From positions 1,488,001 to 1,552,000 of the forward strand of contig JALBUN010000010.1 of assembly GCA_025174535.1 (NCBI GenBank): a DNA stretch of 64,000 bases, written 5' to 3'. This document shows positions 39,689 to 52,268 of the stretch, piece after piece. The notes below the pieces were generated by a model. It was not told the DNA's origin and did not search any database. It saw only the letters and a list, made by a program, of their open reading frames with translations. Position 1 is the first letter of the stretch. Every line of letters starts with the position of its first letter. The stretch is from Cantharellus purpuraceus (Eukaryota > Basidiomycota > Agaricomycetes > Cantharellales > Hydnaceae). The translations under genes were made by a program, and so were the position numbers.

Positions 39689-41126
39689 TGTATGGGAACC
39701 ACCTTTTCCCTATCAAATCCTATTTATGCAGCACCAATGTGCTATACTTTGCTTTTCCATTCCTAAATATCAGCATATATTTGGTGCTTGTACCTGGAAT
39801 GGACTTATTCAAATATTCTCTATTTTTCCATATTTTTTTTGGGAATATTCCATGCAGAACTCAGCCCAGAATCATTTATTTCTGCTGTGCTACAGTTGTG
39901 GACCCATAGGTGCCCACATACCTTCCCACAGCCAGCTCTCCACCTTTGGACCAGACATTTGGCCTGAATTCAAGCTCAGATGTCTCTGATCAATAAATAT
40001 TCTGTAACTTGACAACCACAGCCTCTCAGGGCACTATTTTCCATGGAGATCTTGACCTGAGATGTGGCTATCCATGGCTGTCCAAACCAGTGCAGAAAAC
40101 AGGATGGACACCCTTCTTTCTGCCTGATCAGTGCCTAGTTCAGGGATCAGATCAGGTGATGGGTGATCAGATCAGGTGATTGCCTTGGAATATTCTATCC
40201 CTTTCCATAACATTCTAGCTGTTTCCTTCTATTATTATAGATAGAACTTTCCAGAACCATTATTCAGCTCCTGATCAGTGTTATTGCAGTGATCAGAACC
40301 TGTGATTGGCTTGGAATATTCTACCCCTTTCTTCCACCTTCCACAACCTTCCAGTAGTTTCCATCTATTAATAGGTAGAATATTCCAGAACCATTACTCA
40401 GCCCCTGTAAATACAATATATAAGGAGGTCATTCTGCCTCTGAAATAGTAACATATTCAACCTATTCTACCCATCTTCTGCACACCAGTGTGACTAGAGT
40501 GACATACAGTGTCATCCTCTATATCTCAGTAACTGTTGATTACCAGTTCAAGGATCTTTTACAGTTGTGTAACTGTACTTGATTGCACTCAAAGAAGTGA
40601 TATTCCTGCTTTGGGCGTGAGTGTAGTATCTGCCTCACGTGACTACAAATCTACAGGGTGAGATTGTCTGTCGATAGTCCTGCCATTAGTGCTCTTGTTT
40701 AAGTTACTAGTGTGTACTGCCTTTGCAGAGCATTAGAAACTTGAACTCGTGTGAAGCAGTTGCTAGACTACTTCACACATCGCTGTTACCTGCTTCAGAG
40801 TGCCACTGGTTGGATGGTTGGATTCATCCACCTACTTCCTTTAGCCTCTAAGTGTATTCCCCTCTTTTTGGAATATCTGGACCCCTAAGTGTCCGTGAAC
40901 TCTAGACTCTGGAAGTCTTATTCATTTCTTGCTGCTAAGAAATGTATTACTTTTCTGCATATAGTCTGCATTGACCAATACAAAGGATTGTAACCAAAGT
41001 ACAAAAATTAAATTGTTTCTGGAGTTGTGCTGCAGCAGGGTTTGATATTCTTCTCAGCTGTTCATTCATGGAATTGTGGTGATTTAGAGTTTGCCCTTAC
41101 ACCATAATTTTGCGGGTTCCAAAACA
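39689..41126 (+). mobile_element. LTR-B copy 3, no TSD, different flanks
   Basis: 1438 bp, complete TGTATGGG...CCAAAACA, more diverged than the young pair (for example TATTTTTTTTGGG and a changed 3' half). Left flank GCAGC (Ty3-1 gag), right flank AATGG (Ty3-2 pol). The lack of a duplication and the unrelated flanks point to recombination between LTRs at two loci. Confidence 0.85.
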
Positions 41127-42617
41127 AATGGTGGATGCTATGGTCTTTGCCAGACTAAGCAAACTGGATGATTGTCACACATTCCAGGTTCACCTCTCTG
41201 ACCTGATATTCCTCGCCGCCCATTCCACCCAATCAACTCCACCGGACCTATCTATGGTTCCTAAGGAGTATCATGAGTTTGCTGACATGTTCAGCAAGTC
41301 TAAAGCCGACTCCCTAGCGGAACACTGACCATACAATCTCAAGATTGAGTTGGATGACAACTCCACCCCTCCGCTTGGCCCTATCTACTCACTATCCCAA
41401 AAAGAGCTACTGGCTCTCCAAACATTCATAGATGAGAACTTGGCCACAGGCTTCATCCACCCATCCCTATCTCCCCATGGAGCTCCAGTCCTATTTGTCT
41501 GCAAAAAGGATGGATCACTCCATCTATGTGTCAACTTCCATGGACCCAACAAGATCACCAAGAAGGACTGATACCCAATACCCCACACCGTGGACCTACT
41601 CAAGAGTCCACGAAAAGCTAAGATCTATTCCAAAATAGATCTCCAACATGTCTATCATCTAGTCTGCATCCAAGAAGGCGATGAGTGGAAAACAACTTTC
41701 CACACTCAATATGGATCTTTCAAGTGGTGTGTCATGCCCTTTGGACTAACCAATGCTCCAGCCACCTTCCAGAGGTTCATGAATGATACCTTCACTGACC
41801 TCCTCAATGTGACTATCCTTGTTTACTTAGATGACATTTTGGTATATTTGGACAATGAAGAAGAGCATCAGACACATGTCCAAGAAGTACTCCGACATCT
41901 CCAAAAACATGGCCTCTTCACCTGCGCCAACAAATGTGAATTCCACTCCAACTCAGTTGAGTATCTAGGCTATATCCTCTCCCCGGCAGGACTGACAAAA
42001 TTAAAGCCATACAGGAATGGCCAGAACCACAGAAAGTCAAAGATGTACAGTCCTTCCTGGGGTTCGCCAACTTCTACTGCCGCTTCATTTACAGCTACTC
42101 TGATATCACCGTTCTGCTCACCCAACTTACTAGGAAGGGTATCCAATGGAACTTCACTGACGAATGTAGACAGAGCTTTGAGACCTTGAAAAAGGCCTTT
42201 ACTTCCGCTCTGATACTGACTCATTGGGTTCCAGATGTTCCTATCCTATTAGAAACCGATGCCTCTGACTATGCACTTGCCACGATCCTGTCCATCATCT
42301 CTCTGGACAACGGACAAGTCCATCTGATCGCTTTTCACTCACATACATTTATGCCCCCCAAACTGAACTATGACGTCCATGACAAAGAGCTCCTTGCCAT
42401 ATTTGAAGCCTTCTGGATATGGAGACACTACCTCAAAGGCCCCTCCGATCCGGTGGACATCATAATGGACCACAAGAACTTGGAATACTTCTCCACAATG
42501 AAACTACTCACCCAGAGACAGGTCCGATGGTCTGAATACCTATTCAGTTCAATCTCATTATCCATTTCCATCCTGGTCAACTCAGAGCAAAGCCCAATGT
42601 GTTAACTAGATGCTGGG

Positions 42618-44014
42618 TGTTTTGGAACCGTGAACTTCAACCTAAACTGTGGTGTTAATCACAATCTAAGTTTAGCCTGAGGATGTATGACCTTTCAAGG
42701 CTAGCAATAAGCTTGAAACTATTTTAACGGAGAACCCAATTAAGAAATTATACTCCGGTGAGCAATCACAATCAATGTTGCCACAGGAAGTGAAGCAATA
42801 GAGATTTATGCTTGTCACGTGTAGTTCACCCTTTACTGCTGATGCAATGTAAAGTCAAAGATTGACAGGCGTTCAAGGGTTCAGATACTTCAAAGGGGGA
42901 AGTAACCTAGTGCCTTAGTACTGCGGGTTGAGTGGATTAAAGCTAACAATAATCCCTTCAACGTAAAAAGATAGATATGCACTTGAACACTTCCTTCTGA
43001 ACAAGCGTATTCACTGTACGTGTTTATCCGTGATAGAATCAACAGTCAAGGGATATTAATCTTGTCTCAAAGAGGTGAGTTAATAGACTGTGTTGTTGAT
43101 TTATTGAAATGCCCACAATTGAACCAACCGATCAAATAGCAAAGTACGTGTTAACCTGACTAACCTCAGAGTCTCAATTAAACGTGCAGTATTCTTGACC
43201 AATCAATAGCCTAGTACGTATTAACCTGACTAACCTCAGAGTCTCAATTAAACGTGCAAGATTCTTGATTATAACCAATAGCCCGATACGTGATAATTTG
43301 GCTAACCTCAGAGTCTCAATTACACATGTAAGGTTCTTGATCAATGAATAACAATTAATACACTTCAAGTTACTGCTCCGAGTGGGCTTGTAGTGTGTTA
43401 ATTACTAATCAGTTACTCTGTATTAACCTCTTCTCCAAGTTTGATTAATATTAGAGCCTGCTGCGCTTGTAATATAATAACTTCTGGCTTCTCCGAGAGT
43501 CAATCAAAGTTAATATACACTAAGAGTAGCTGATATAAGCGTGATGCTTATGTGATGATTACTCAATGCTCGAGTAGACACTGCTGTGTGTGTGTGGTAA
43601 AAAGATCTTATTTATTGCACTGCTGTTGCAGCCCTTTTTATATACATGGACTATCTAGCTTAGGTAACTAATCAGAGAACATTCCTGGTGCTTAGGGAAG
43701 CCCCTGGAAGGAAAGAGATGGCTGGGGAACCTTGTGGAAGGTCCAGGAAGGTGTCAGAACCTTCTGTGGCTGCTTTTGGCTGAAGTGCACGAACTCCGAT
43801 GATTATGTAATGCGCGCGTCGTTCGCTCGCGCGCGAGTGCTCGTCGGAGTTGAATGACAGATTATATCAGCAACCGACCCCTTGTGTACACTTGTGGGCT
43901 CAAATACACAAAAAAGCGAAATATAAGTACATTCAATAGAACATTTGAAATACCTTTAAACTACTAAATGATAGTCCTTATTTGAAGTAGTTTAGAACTG
44001 CATATACCCCAACA
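42618..44014 (+). mobile_element. Solo LTR-C, 1.4 kb
   Basis: TGTTTTGGAACC...TACCCCAACA with exact TSD CTGGG at 42613-42617 and 44015-44019, inserted in Ty3-2 RNase H sequence. TATA-like TTTTTATATACATGG near 43636 and a CG-rich block (GCGCGCGTCGTTCGCTCGCG, near 43813). Its 5' end (TGTTTTGGAACC) resembles the reversed end of LTR-B, but the rest is unrelated. Confidence 0.88.
43138..43350 (+). repeat. Three tandem units of about 66 bp within LTR-C
   Basis: The block CCTGACTAACCTCAGAGTCT followed by CAATTAAACGTGCA and TTCTTGA occurs three times (from about 43156, 43222 and 43297), the last more diverged. Confidence 0.75.
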
Positions 44015-44196
44015 CTGGGATGTCTACCCTAAAGAAGGGAGTAGCGACTATGCCACTGTAAACCCACACAACTTTCATCCTGTGTTCACTAATGAGCAGC
44101 TGGCATCATCCCTACAGGCATCCACCCTCATGACTCCCACCCTCTAAGCTGTCACCATTATGGACATCAACCAACTCTGCTTTGACATCTGCTCAT

Positions 44197-44938
44197 TGTT
44201 ATTTGGAAGACCGGACTTCTAGGGGAGAGGGGAACAGAGGGGGAACAGAGGGGATAGGAGGAATAGGAGCACATAGGAGGCTCAGGAGGTTGAGGGGGAG
44301 GTAGGAAAGCGAAGGGAAATGGTTAGGAGGGAAGAGGAGAAGCCCCTGTAAGCCCCACAGACATCAGAACATTCTCCTATATTTCTTTTATATTTTATTT
44401 CGTCATTTTTTCCCTATTAGCTCCACCCCCCATTTCATTTTTATCACAGGTTTCTTTCCCATGTTTCAAATGACACAGAACTTTTATCACGAGTTATTAG
44501 CATGCATATCTTGTATAAAACACGCCTAGATAGATATGCAATTGACTAGAGAATTTTACTCTCACTTGTTTTTGTTGACTGTGTCTGAACTATTCGTTTC
44601 TGGAATAACTCCAGAACGAACGCGTATTTCTACAATCTTTTGCATACTCTTCCAGAGTATTGCAACATATATTCGAATCCCAGTTTGCGAAGCCTAAGCT
44701 CCACTGGTTGATTTTCTATTAAGCATTTACTCTCGTTTGAGTCATCTGCTCCTGATCCCTGCTTAAATTGTCGATATCTAGACGAAGATCACACCAAATC
44801 CCATCAAATTTCGTAGGAAGATACTACTCAAGTATATCTTCAATTCGACTACGCATACATCCAGCTCCCATCACTCCCTCTGTCTCTATTCGAAATCTAC
44901 TCTCCACACACTCCCAGCAAGGCAAAATCTTTTCAACA
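44197..44938 (+). mobile_element. Solo LTR-D, copy 2
   Basis: 742 bp, TGTTATTTGG...TTTCAACA, exact TSD CTCAT at 44192-44196 and 44939-44943. The 3' 600 bp match copy 1 (11455-12156); the first 60 bp differ, so this is a subfamily. Confidence 0.87.
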
Positions 44939-46380
44939 CTCATCACTCTGATCCGATCCTGTTGCAGTTAAACACTTGGACAACCCTTCTGATCCAAAAT
45001 GGTCACTTGACCCTGAAGGACACCTCCAACACAACAACCAGATATACGTCCCTGATGCCAACAGTCTCCAACTCTGAGTTTTGCAGTATTATCATGATCA
45101 CCCGATCTCCAGCCATTTCGGGCAAAATTGCACACAAGGATTAATCCGATGAGACTACGTATGGCCAAAAATGTGAGAATACATTCAACACTACTGTAAC
45201 TCCTGCACCATGTGTATGTGCTCAAGATCGCAAAGGCACAAACCCTACAGAACGCTTAAGCAACTTCCCGTCCTGGAGCAACCATGGAACTTTATCTCCA
45301 TGGATTTCATAGAGAAGCTCCCCCCCATCACTCGGATACGACACCATACTCATGATTGTCAACAGGTTCACTAAACAGTCACTATTCATTCCAACACATG
45401 ACACCATCACCTCTGCCTCACTAGCTAAATTGTTCGTTCTCCACATATTCTCTAAACACGGAGTCCTATCACATGTCATGTCCGATCAGGGCTCGGAGTT
45501 TGTGTCCTCCTTCTTCCGCACATTAGGAAAGGCTCTTGACATGAAGCTTCATTTCACCTCTGGATACCATCCTGAAGGAGATGGACAAACAGAACGAATG
45601 AATCAGTCCCTGGAACAATATCTCCAAGTCTATTGTAACTATCAACAAGACAACTGGGCTGATCTACTTCCGATCGCAGAGTTTGCCTACAACAACACTC
45701 CAAATGCAACTACCAGTGTCTCTCCGTTCTTTGCTAATAAAGGCTACCATCTGAACATCTCCATCCACCCCAAGAAGGAACTCACCTCCACCAAAGCCCG
45801 CCAATTCATAACCAACCTCAATCAACTACACCAACATCTCCAAGGAACCATCTCCGATGCCCAGAAACAATATCAAGTCTCCACAGACCGATGCCGCATT
45901 CCGGCTCCAGACCTGCAACTTGGAGACAAAGTATTCATTAAGGCTGAACATTTCCAGACCACCCATCCATCGAAGAAACTCTCTGAGAAATACTTAGGTC
46001 CTTATGAGGTCATTGCTCACACAGGCAGCAGGTCCTTCACCCTCCACCTCCCTGACCACTTCTGAGCAGTTCATCCGGTCTTCGATATATCAATGCTCGA
46101 ACCTGCTACTACAAATGAGATCTCTGGTCGCACACAACCCCCACCTCCCCCGATCATCATCCAAGGAGACAATGAATATGAGATATCTGAGATCCTGGAC
46201 TCAAAGATCAACCGTTGATACAAGTGCAAGCTCCAGTACTTAGTCAAATGGACTGGATATGAAGGCACCAATGAAGAGTCCTCATGGATCTCCATGTCCG
46301 AACTCGATCATGCATCCAAATCCATCTCCGACTTTCACTCCGCTTATCCAGACAAACCTGGCCCTCTTATGAATCTTTAA

Positions 46381-47369
46381 GTTCCATTACTAATGCTAAT
46401 TTTATTATTTTGCATCATCATTTTATTACAAGTCACAGAAGGAATTACAAGTCTACCCAAAACTCCGAAGGAATCTCACTCTGGTTCGCTTATGGAATAG
46501 ATCCTATAAGCCTGCATGCAGCGGTCCTAGCAAACAGATGGTGTGTAACGCAGTTGTTCAGCACACCAAAGAACAATCGGGTTGAGGGGTAGGGGCAGCA
46601 CTGAGTAACAGGAAAGTGGAATAGTGCTCTGTGGTTGGATGAGGATGGGAGCAAAAAGGACAGTCCAGATGGTTGATCATGCTCTGTGACTGGATGACAA
46701 TGGAGAGCCCAGTTGGGAGGTACGTGAAAGCTGGTTTCAGGAGATGCAACCTCTCGGTGGCAGAGGGAAATCTGATTGTTGAACCAAAGTGCTTTGCCTC
46801 AGTGTAGAGATGATGGAATGTGATATAGAGTGTAGAGCGTAGACTTAGAGCATGGACTTTGACTTTAGAGCATTGGCTGAAAAACTTGTTGATTGATTCC
46901 AAAGGCAAAAACTAGTGCCCTTTTATATACAAATCCCCAGGGCACAACAACAATATGAGGAGCAAATGATGTGATATGATGCAAGAAATGCTGATCAAGC
47001 CAGCTGATGAAACATGTGAAGTTGAACTACTAATGGGGAAATCATGGAGAAATGAAGCAACAGATAGGGGTAATCTTTGTAAGAATAGGGGTTGATGAGT
47101 AATAAAAGAACCAAAAATAGAACAAGGATGAGTAAGTCATGTATGAATGAATTAAAAGATGAAACAGGGGTGAGTCATATAAAAGAACAATAGAAATGTC
47201 CACCAATACCATCTTCCCTATGGCTCCGAAGGTAAATTGACCCTGAGTCACATGAGGACTTCAGTCAGCATCCACAACAAATACTCCTTATTGTCTTAGT
47301 GATCTGTCTCCATATGGTATCCCGTTCCAAGGGTATTCGGTCCCTTTGCCTGACATGATGTAACCTGAG
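46381..47369 (+). mobile_element. Ty3-2 downstream region, non-coding
   Basis: Follows the chromodomain stop. 46487-47065 recurs at 2445-3045. No conserved frame is visible. The equivalent place in the minus-strand Ty3-2 copy is occupied by the MFS fragment. Confidence 0.5.
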
Positions 47370-47696
47370 TCAGATTGAAGTGGGAGGATAGGTCAGCGAT
47401 GGCAACTGAAATTCTACCTCATGTTCGACTCTTCTATCTGTGTTACAATATAGAGGTGAAATGCTGAGGAATGTATATGGTTCAATGGAATCATGAAAGA
47501 ATATAGGATCGCCAATGGCATAAGAGAGACATGGTGGGGATCTTGGACATTGAAAGAGTTTTGGAAGTATTTTGACATGTGGAGGTGGCTTAACATGCCC
47601 GTGGAGCTTGGCATATTGATAGTCCTCTGTGTCCAGAGACCAGTGTGACGTATTATTAGAAGAGATGTTGGAGAGGGGAATAGAATTGGAAGCCAT
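47370..47696 (-). CDS. Possible 108-aa ORF antisense to Ty3-2, unknown
   Basis: ATG at 47696 (MASNSIPLSNISSNNTSHW), stop at 47370-47372; the frame is open further up to 47843 without an ATG. Pro-, Ser- and His-rich, no motif recognised. It lies between the chromodomain end and the antisense ORF on that ORF's strand, so it could be a further antisense product of Ty3-2 or captured sequence. Confidence 0.3.
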   Translation of the reverse strand: MASNSIPLSNISSNNTSHWSLDTEDYQYAKLHGHVKPPPHVKILPKLFQCPRSPPCLSYAIGDPIFFHDSIEPYTFLSISPLYCNTDRRVEHEVEFQLPSLTYPPTSI

Positions 47697-48294
47697 GTGA
47701 ATGATGATGAAAGGATCGGTGTGAATAGAAGGCTGATAATGATCGATGGCGATGAAACACGAGTGACAAGTAATGGCTAGAATTAGAGACTGAGGTGGAG
47801 AGGGAGTTGTGGCGCTATTTAAAAGTTTGATATGAAAAGACACTGGCGGAGTTGGACTGTCAGAGTGGTTTGATATACATCCTTGATGTGTCCTGGCTCA
47901 TCACTGCCCCATTTTTCTCTGCTCCGGAATATTAAAATCATTTTCATTTTCATTTTTTATGTTATACATTGTGTTTCCTTTTTCCCTTCCCCTTGTCTAC
48001 CTCAGGCTCCGTCTCCGATGCCGTCTCTGACTCATCATCACTCTCTACATCCAACACCCAATCTTTCTCATCCCCCATATCTGAATCCTTGTCCAAAGGG
48101 GCCATGAACTTCTGCAGCTGATGCAACTCAGCAGTCCACTGACCCTCCAGAACCTCCTTCCGTTTCATTGTCTTCACCAAGTCCACTAACCTCCCCTCCA
48201 TCTGCCGGAGGTGCTCCGACTGAAGGTTAACCAGCCAGATAAGCTGGCCCACAGTACTGTTGGGTGCAGAGACACGCCCCATACCTGCACCGGT

Positions 48295-49726
48295 TGTTTT
48301 GGAACCCGCAAAATTATGGTGTTAGGGCAAACTCTAAATCACCACAATTCCGTGAATGAACAGCTGAGAAGAATATCAAACCCTGCTGCAGCACAACTCC
48401 AGAAACGATTTAACGTTTGTACTTTGGTTACAATCCTTTGTATTGGTCAATGCAGACTATACGCAGAAAGGTAATACGTTTCTTAGCAGCAAGAAATGAA
48501 TAAGACTTCCAGAGTCTAGAGTTCACGGACGCTTAGGGGTCCAGATATTCCAAAAAGAGGGGAATGCACTTAGAGGCTAAAGGAAGTAGGTGGATGAATC
48601 CAACTGTCCAACCAGTGGCACTCAGAAGCGGGTAACAGCGATGTGTGAAGTAGTCTAGCAACTGCTTCACACGAGTTCAAGCTTCTAATGCTCTGCAAAG
48701 GCAGTACACACTAGTTACTTAAACAAGAGCACTAATGGCAGGACTATCGACAGACAATCTCACCCTGTAGATTTGTAGTCACGTGAGGCAGATACTACAC
48801 TCACGCCCAAAGCAGGAATATCACTACCTTGAGTGCAATCAAGTACAGTTACACAACTGTAAAAGATCCTTGAACTGGTAATCAACAGTTACTGAGATAG
48901 AGGATGACACTGTATGTCACTCTAGTCACACTGGTGTGCAGAAGATGGGTAGAATATGATGATATGTTCTTCTTTCAGAGGCAGAATGGCCTCCTTATAT
49001 ATTGTATTTACAGGGGCTGAGTAATGGTTCTGGAATATTCTACCTATTAATAGATGGAAACTACTGGAAGGTTGTGGAAGGTGGAAGAAAGGGGTAGAAT
49101 ATTCCAAGCCAATCACAGGATCTGATCACAGCACTAACACTGATCAGGAGCTGAATAATGGTTCTGGAAAGTTCTATCTAATAATAGAAGGAAACAGCTA
49201 GAATGTTATGGAAAGGGGTAGAATATTCCAAGGCAATCACCTGATTTGATCACCCATCAGCTGATCTGATCCCTGAGCTAGGCTCTGATCAGGCAAAAAG
49301 AAGGGTGTCCACCCTGTTTTCTGCACTGGTTTGGACAGCCATGGATAGCCACATGTCATGTGATGATCTCCATGGAAAATAGTGCCCTGAGAGGCTGTGG
49401 TTGTTAAGTTAGAGAATATTTATTGATCAGAGACATCTGAGCTTGAATTCAGGCCAAATGCCTGGTCCAAAAGGGGAGAGGCGGCTGCGCGAAGGTTTGT
49501 GGGCGCCTATGGGTCCACAACTGTAGCACAGCAGAAATAAATGATTCTGAGCTGAGTTCTGCATGGAATATTCCCGAAAAAATATGGAAAAATAGAGAAT
49601 ATTTGAATAAGTCCATTCCAGGTACAAGCATCAAATATATGCGGATATTTAGGAATGGAAAAGCAAAGAATAGCACATTGGTGCTGCATAAATGGAATTT
49701 GATAGGGAAAAGGTGGTTCCCATACA
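48295..49726 (-). mobile_element. Solo LTR-B, copy 4
   Basis: 1432 bp in reverse, exact TSD CCGGT at 48290-48294 and 49727-49731. Nearly identical to the LTRs of the intact Ty3-1, so this insertion is also young. Located in the Ty3-2 antisense ORF. Confidence 0.9.
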
Positions 49727-50799
49727 CCGGTCATTGCCCCTTCCGATCCAACACCGCTACCCCCAGCTGCCACAGCACCCATCTCCGTCCGCTGCTTTTT
49801 GGTCAGACGACCTTCTGATTCTTTCTCCACCCCTCCTTGTACCACTAGTCAGGGCTTGACGCTCCGACTCTGGGGATTGAACTTTCCATCAATCCTACAC
49901 CCTCCTTTCCAACCCCAACAACGATCACAGGACCGAAGGCAGCAAGTTGGGCCGGTAGGCCACACACACTCCACGCCTGCATCACAACACAAGTTGCAGA
50001 TTACACCAGGCCTGCCGAATGGCTCCATTGGAGCCAGAGCCTTGGGTGGTCCACTCCTTCTCAATGCGGTCTCCAAGTGCTCCCTCTCCTCCTCCTTGTC
50101 CTGCTGTTCCACTGCCACCTTCTCCATCTCATGCTTGTGAAGCTGGATCACTGACCTAGCAACACACAGCTCCTTCTTATGGGTTGCCAACATGCAATTC
50201 TCCACTTTGCACCATATGACCCTCCGGTCTGCCTCCCGCTTCTTCATATCAGCACTCAGGTGTGCCTTCAATGAAAAAACTGTGACCTTGAGATTCTTCT
50301 TGGTGGTAGCAGCATAAAGCTCCACCCTTTTGCAAGCTTCAACCGCAGCTACCCAAGCCATCCCCTCATAACAATTCGAGGTCGGATCTGGCTCCACATC
50401 CGTCCCAACATCCATGCCCTTGGGCTCTGCATTTGCATCAAGCTCCATATTGGCATTGGGATCCACCTCCACTTCCACCTCCGCCGTGTCATCTTCCTCA
50501 GCCACACCCACCGCAAATAACAGCTGTGACCGCAGGCATAACGGTGAGTCCACCATAGGGGCAGTCGTCGAACAGGTTGACTCCATCCATGTAATCGAGA
50601 TGATGGCAACCTTGGGGGTCCCTGCCTGTACTGGCACACTTGGACTCCCCGGGTGACTGGTTGCCCCTGCCCTGGTCACCTCCTCCTCTACCTCTGTGGC
50701 AGCTTCTAGCTCGTGCGCCTGCTCTTCCACTTCCTTCAGTCTCATGGCCTACATCGTGGCCATAAGTTCCTTGACCCTGTGGGCTCACTCAGCTTTCGC

Positions 50800-51075
50800 T
50801 TCCTCCTCCTTCCTTCTCTGTTCCATCTCCACCTCCTCCTTCCATCTCTGCTCCTCCTCCTCCTCCTTACGTCTCCACTCCTCCTCCTCCTCCTTACATC
50901 TCCACTCCTCCTCCTCCTTACATCTCCACTCCTCCTCCTCCTCCTTCCATCTCCACTCCTCCTCCTCCTTCTGTCTCCACTCCTCCTCCTCCTTCCATCT
51001 CCACTCCTCCTTCTCCTTCCGTCTCCACTCCCCCTCCTCCTTCTCTTTCCGTCTCCACTCCTCTTCCTCTTCCTT
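50800..51075 (-). repeat. Tandem repeat coding WRxKEEEE
   Basis: About ten 21-30 bp units of CTCCTCCTCCTTCCATCTCCA type. The other two copies of this ORF have three to five units, so the array changes length. The purine/pyrimidine skew is complete over more than 200 bp. Confidence 0.8.
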
Positions 51076-51169
51076 CTGTCGAGCCAGGAGCAACTGCTCA
51101 AGCTCAGCCACGCTTATGTTTGCCAAAGGGTTTGACATTGTTGAGGATAAGACCTCAATCATGCCCCTC

Positions 51170-51177
51170 CTTTTATA
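51170..51177 (-). promoter_or_regulatory. TATA box of the second antisense ORF copy
   Basis: TATAAAAG on the minus strand, 8 bp before ATG 51162, with the same context as at 18548. Confidence 0.55.
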
Positions 51178-51279
51178 TGTCTCCAGACCACCAGTATAAC
51201 TCTGACTGTGCCCAACCATCTCACCTATTCAATCCATGGACATGAGGCCTCAGGGGCTCAGCCTTAAATGGAGAGATAC

Positions 51280-51819
51280 TGTTATGACTATATTCATTAA
51301 TGCCCAGATCCCCATCCAATCCACTCAGATCCCCATGCATATGAAATCTATACTCCATTTGGGAACCGTCACATCCCCACTTATCTGTCCGATTGTCAAC
51401 ACCAAATCTCACCCATCCGTCTCCAGTTCCAATTGATGCATCAGCATCACCATAAGAACCCAGACATCCATCCCCATCAGACTTGGACATACTCATGTAA
51501 GGCCATCGGCCTTGAAGACCCATCACTGGAGTAATTATTATTAGATTTCAAATATGTATTTAAGTTGCCCAACTGGGGACTTCATTCCCCAGTTTGAATA
51601 TCGAATCACACCTAGTCCCTAGTCCAATCCTAACTCTCTAAGTCATACTCCATCTCTAAAATCTCGGACACCAGTATTAGTGAGGGTGCAGCACATAAGC
51701 TGAAGCCAAGTCCGTTCCAACCCCCACGACGTACCCCAACTCCCTCTCCAACTCCAACCAAACCTCTGACCTGACTTCCAACCCAATCTCCGACCCCCAA
51801 TTGGACCTAGTGCATAACA
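51280..51819 (+). mobile_element. LTR-A copy e (3' LTR of plus-strand Ty3-2)
   Basis: 540 bp, TGTTATGAC...GCATAACA, preceded by the purine tract AAATGGAGAGATAC (51266-51279). It abuts LTR-B copy 5 at 51820. The matching 5' LTR is missing. Confidence 0.87.
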
Positions 51820-52185
51820 CAAGTACAGTTACACAACTGTAAAAGATCCTTGAACTGGTAATCAACAGTTACTGAGATATAGAGGATGACACTGTATGTC
51901 ACTCTAGTCACACTGGTGTGCAGAAGATGGGTAGAATAGGTTGAATATGTTACTATTTCAGAGGCAGAATGACCTCCTTATATATTGTATTTACAGGGGC
52001 TGAGTAATGGTTCTGGAATATTCTACCTATTAATAGATGGAAACTACTGGAAGGTTGTGGAAGGTGGAAGAAAGGGGTAGAATATTCCAAGCCAATCACA
52101 GGTTCTGATCACTGCAATAACACTGATCAGGAGCTGAATAATGCTTCCGGAATGTTCTATCTAATAATAGAAGGAAACAGCTAGA

Positions 52186-52268
52186 ATGTTATGGAAAGGG
52201 ATAGAATGTTATGGAAAGGGATAGAATGTTATGGAAAGGGATAGAATGTTATGGAAAGGGATAGAATA
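52186..52268 (+). repeat. Four tandem 20-bp units in LTR-B copy 5
   Basis: GAATGTTATGGAAAGGGATA is repeated four times head to tail; all other LTR-B copies have a single unit (for example 49201-49220). Confidence 0.9.

Larger units (their letters stand above)
41127..46380 (+). pseudogene. Ty3-2 plus-strand copy: RT to chromodomain, broken
   Basis: Begins at MVDAMVFARLSKLDD (41129), through RT ([10 protein letters not shown] near 41825), RNase H (ETDASDYALATIL, 42255-42295), the HHCC region, integrase (45352-46065, SDQGSEFVSSFF) and a chromodomain (LQYLVKWTGYEGTNEESSW, about 46230-46290). Solo LTR-C (42618-44014) and LTR-D copy 2 (44197-44938) interrupt it, with frameshifts near 41330, 42000 and 42600. 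It keeps D at the RNase H position where the minus-strand copy has N. Gag is missing: the piece starts at the LTR-B copy 3 junction. Confidence 0.87.
47962..51162 (-). pseudogene. Ty3-2 antisense ORF, second copy
   Basis: ATG at 51162 (MIEVLSSTMSNPLANISVAELEQ split by one turn), about ten WRxKEEEE repeats, acidic middle, Zn2Cys6-like motif with the same spacing as at 19.6 kb (C-x2-C-x6-C-x12-C-x2-C-x6-C; CDRCWGWKGGC near 49930), and the C-terminal domain ending in a basic GKGKRKH tail at 47962 after an acidic stretch (VESDDESETASETEPEVD). Solo LTR-B copy 4 interrupts it after EGAMTG. A few stops (about 50787, 50747, 49855) break the frame. This copy supplies the C-terminus missing from the 18.6-kb copy. 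Confidence 0.65.

Noticed and set aside
43138..43350. Repeat units in LTR-C as a CRISPR array
   Set aside because: Only three diverged tandem units without distinct spacers, in a fungal LTR.
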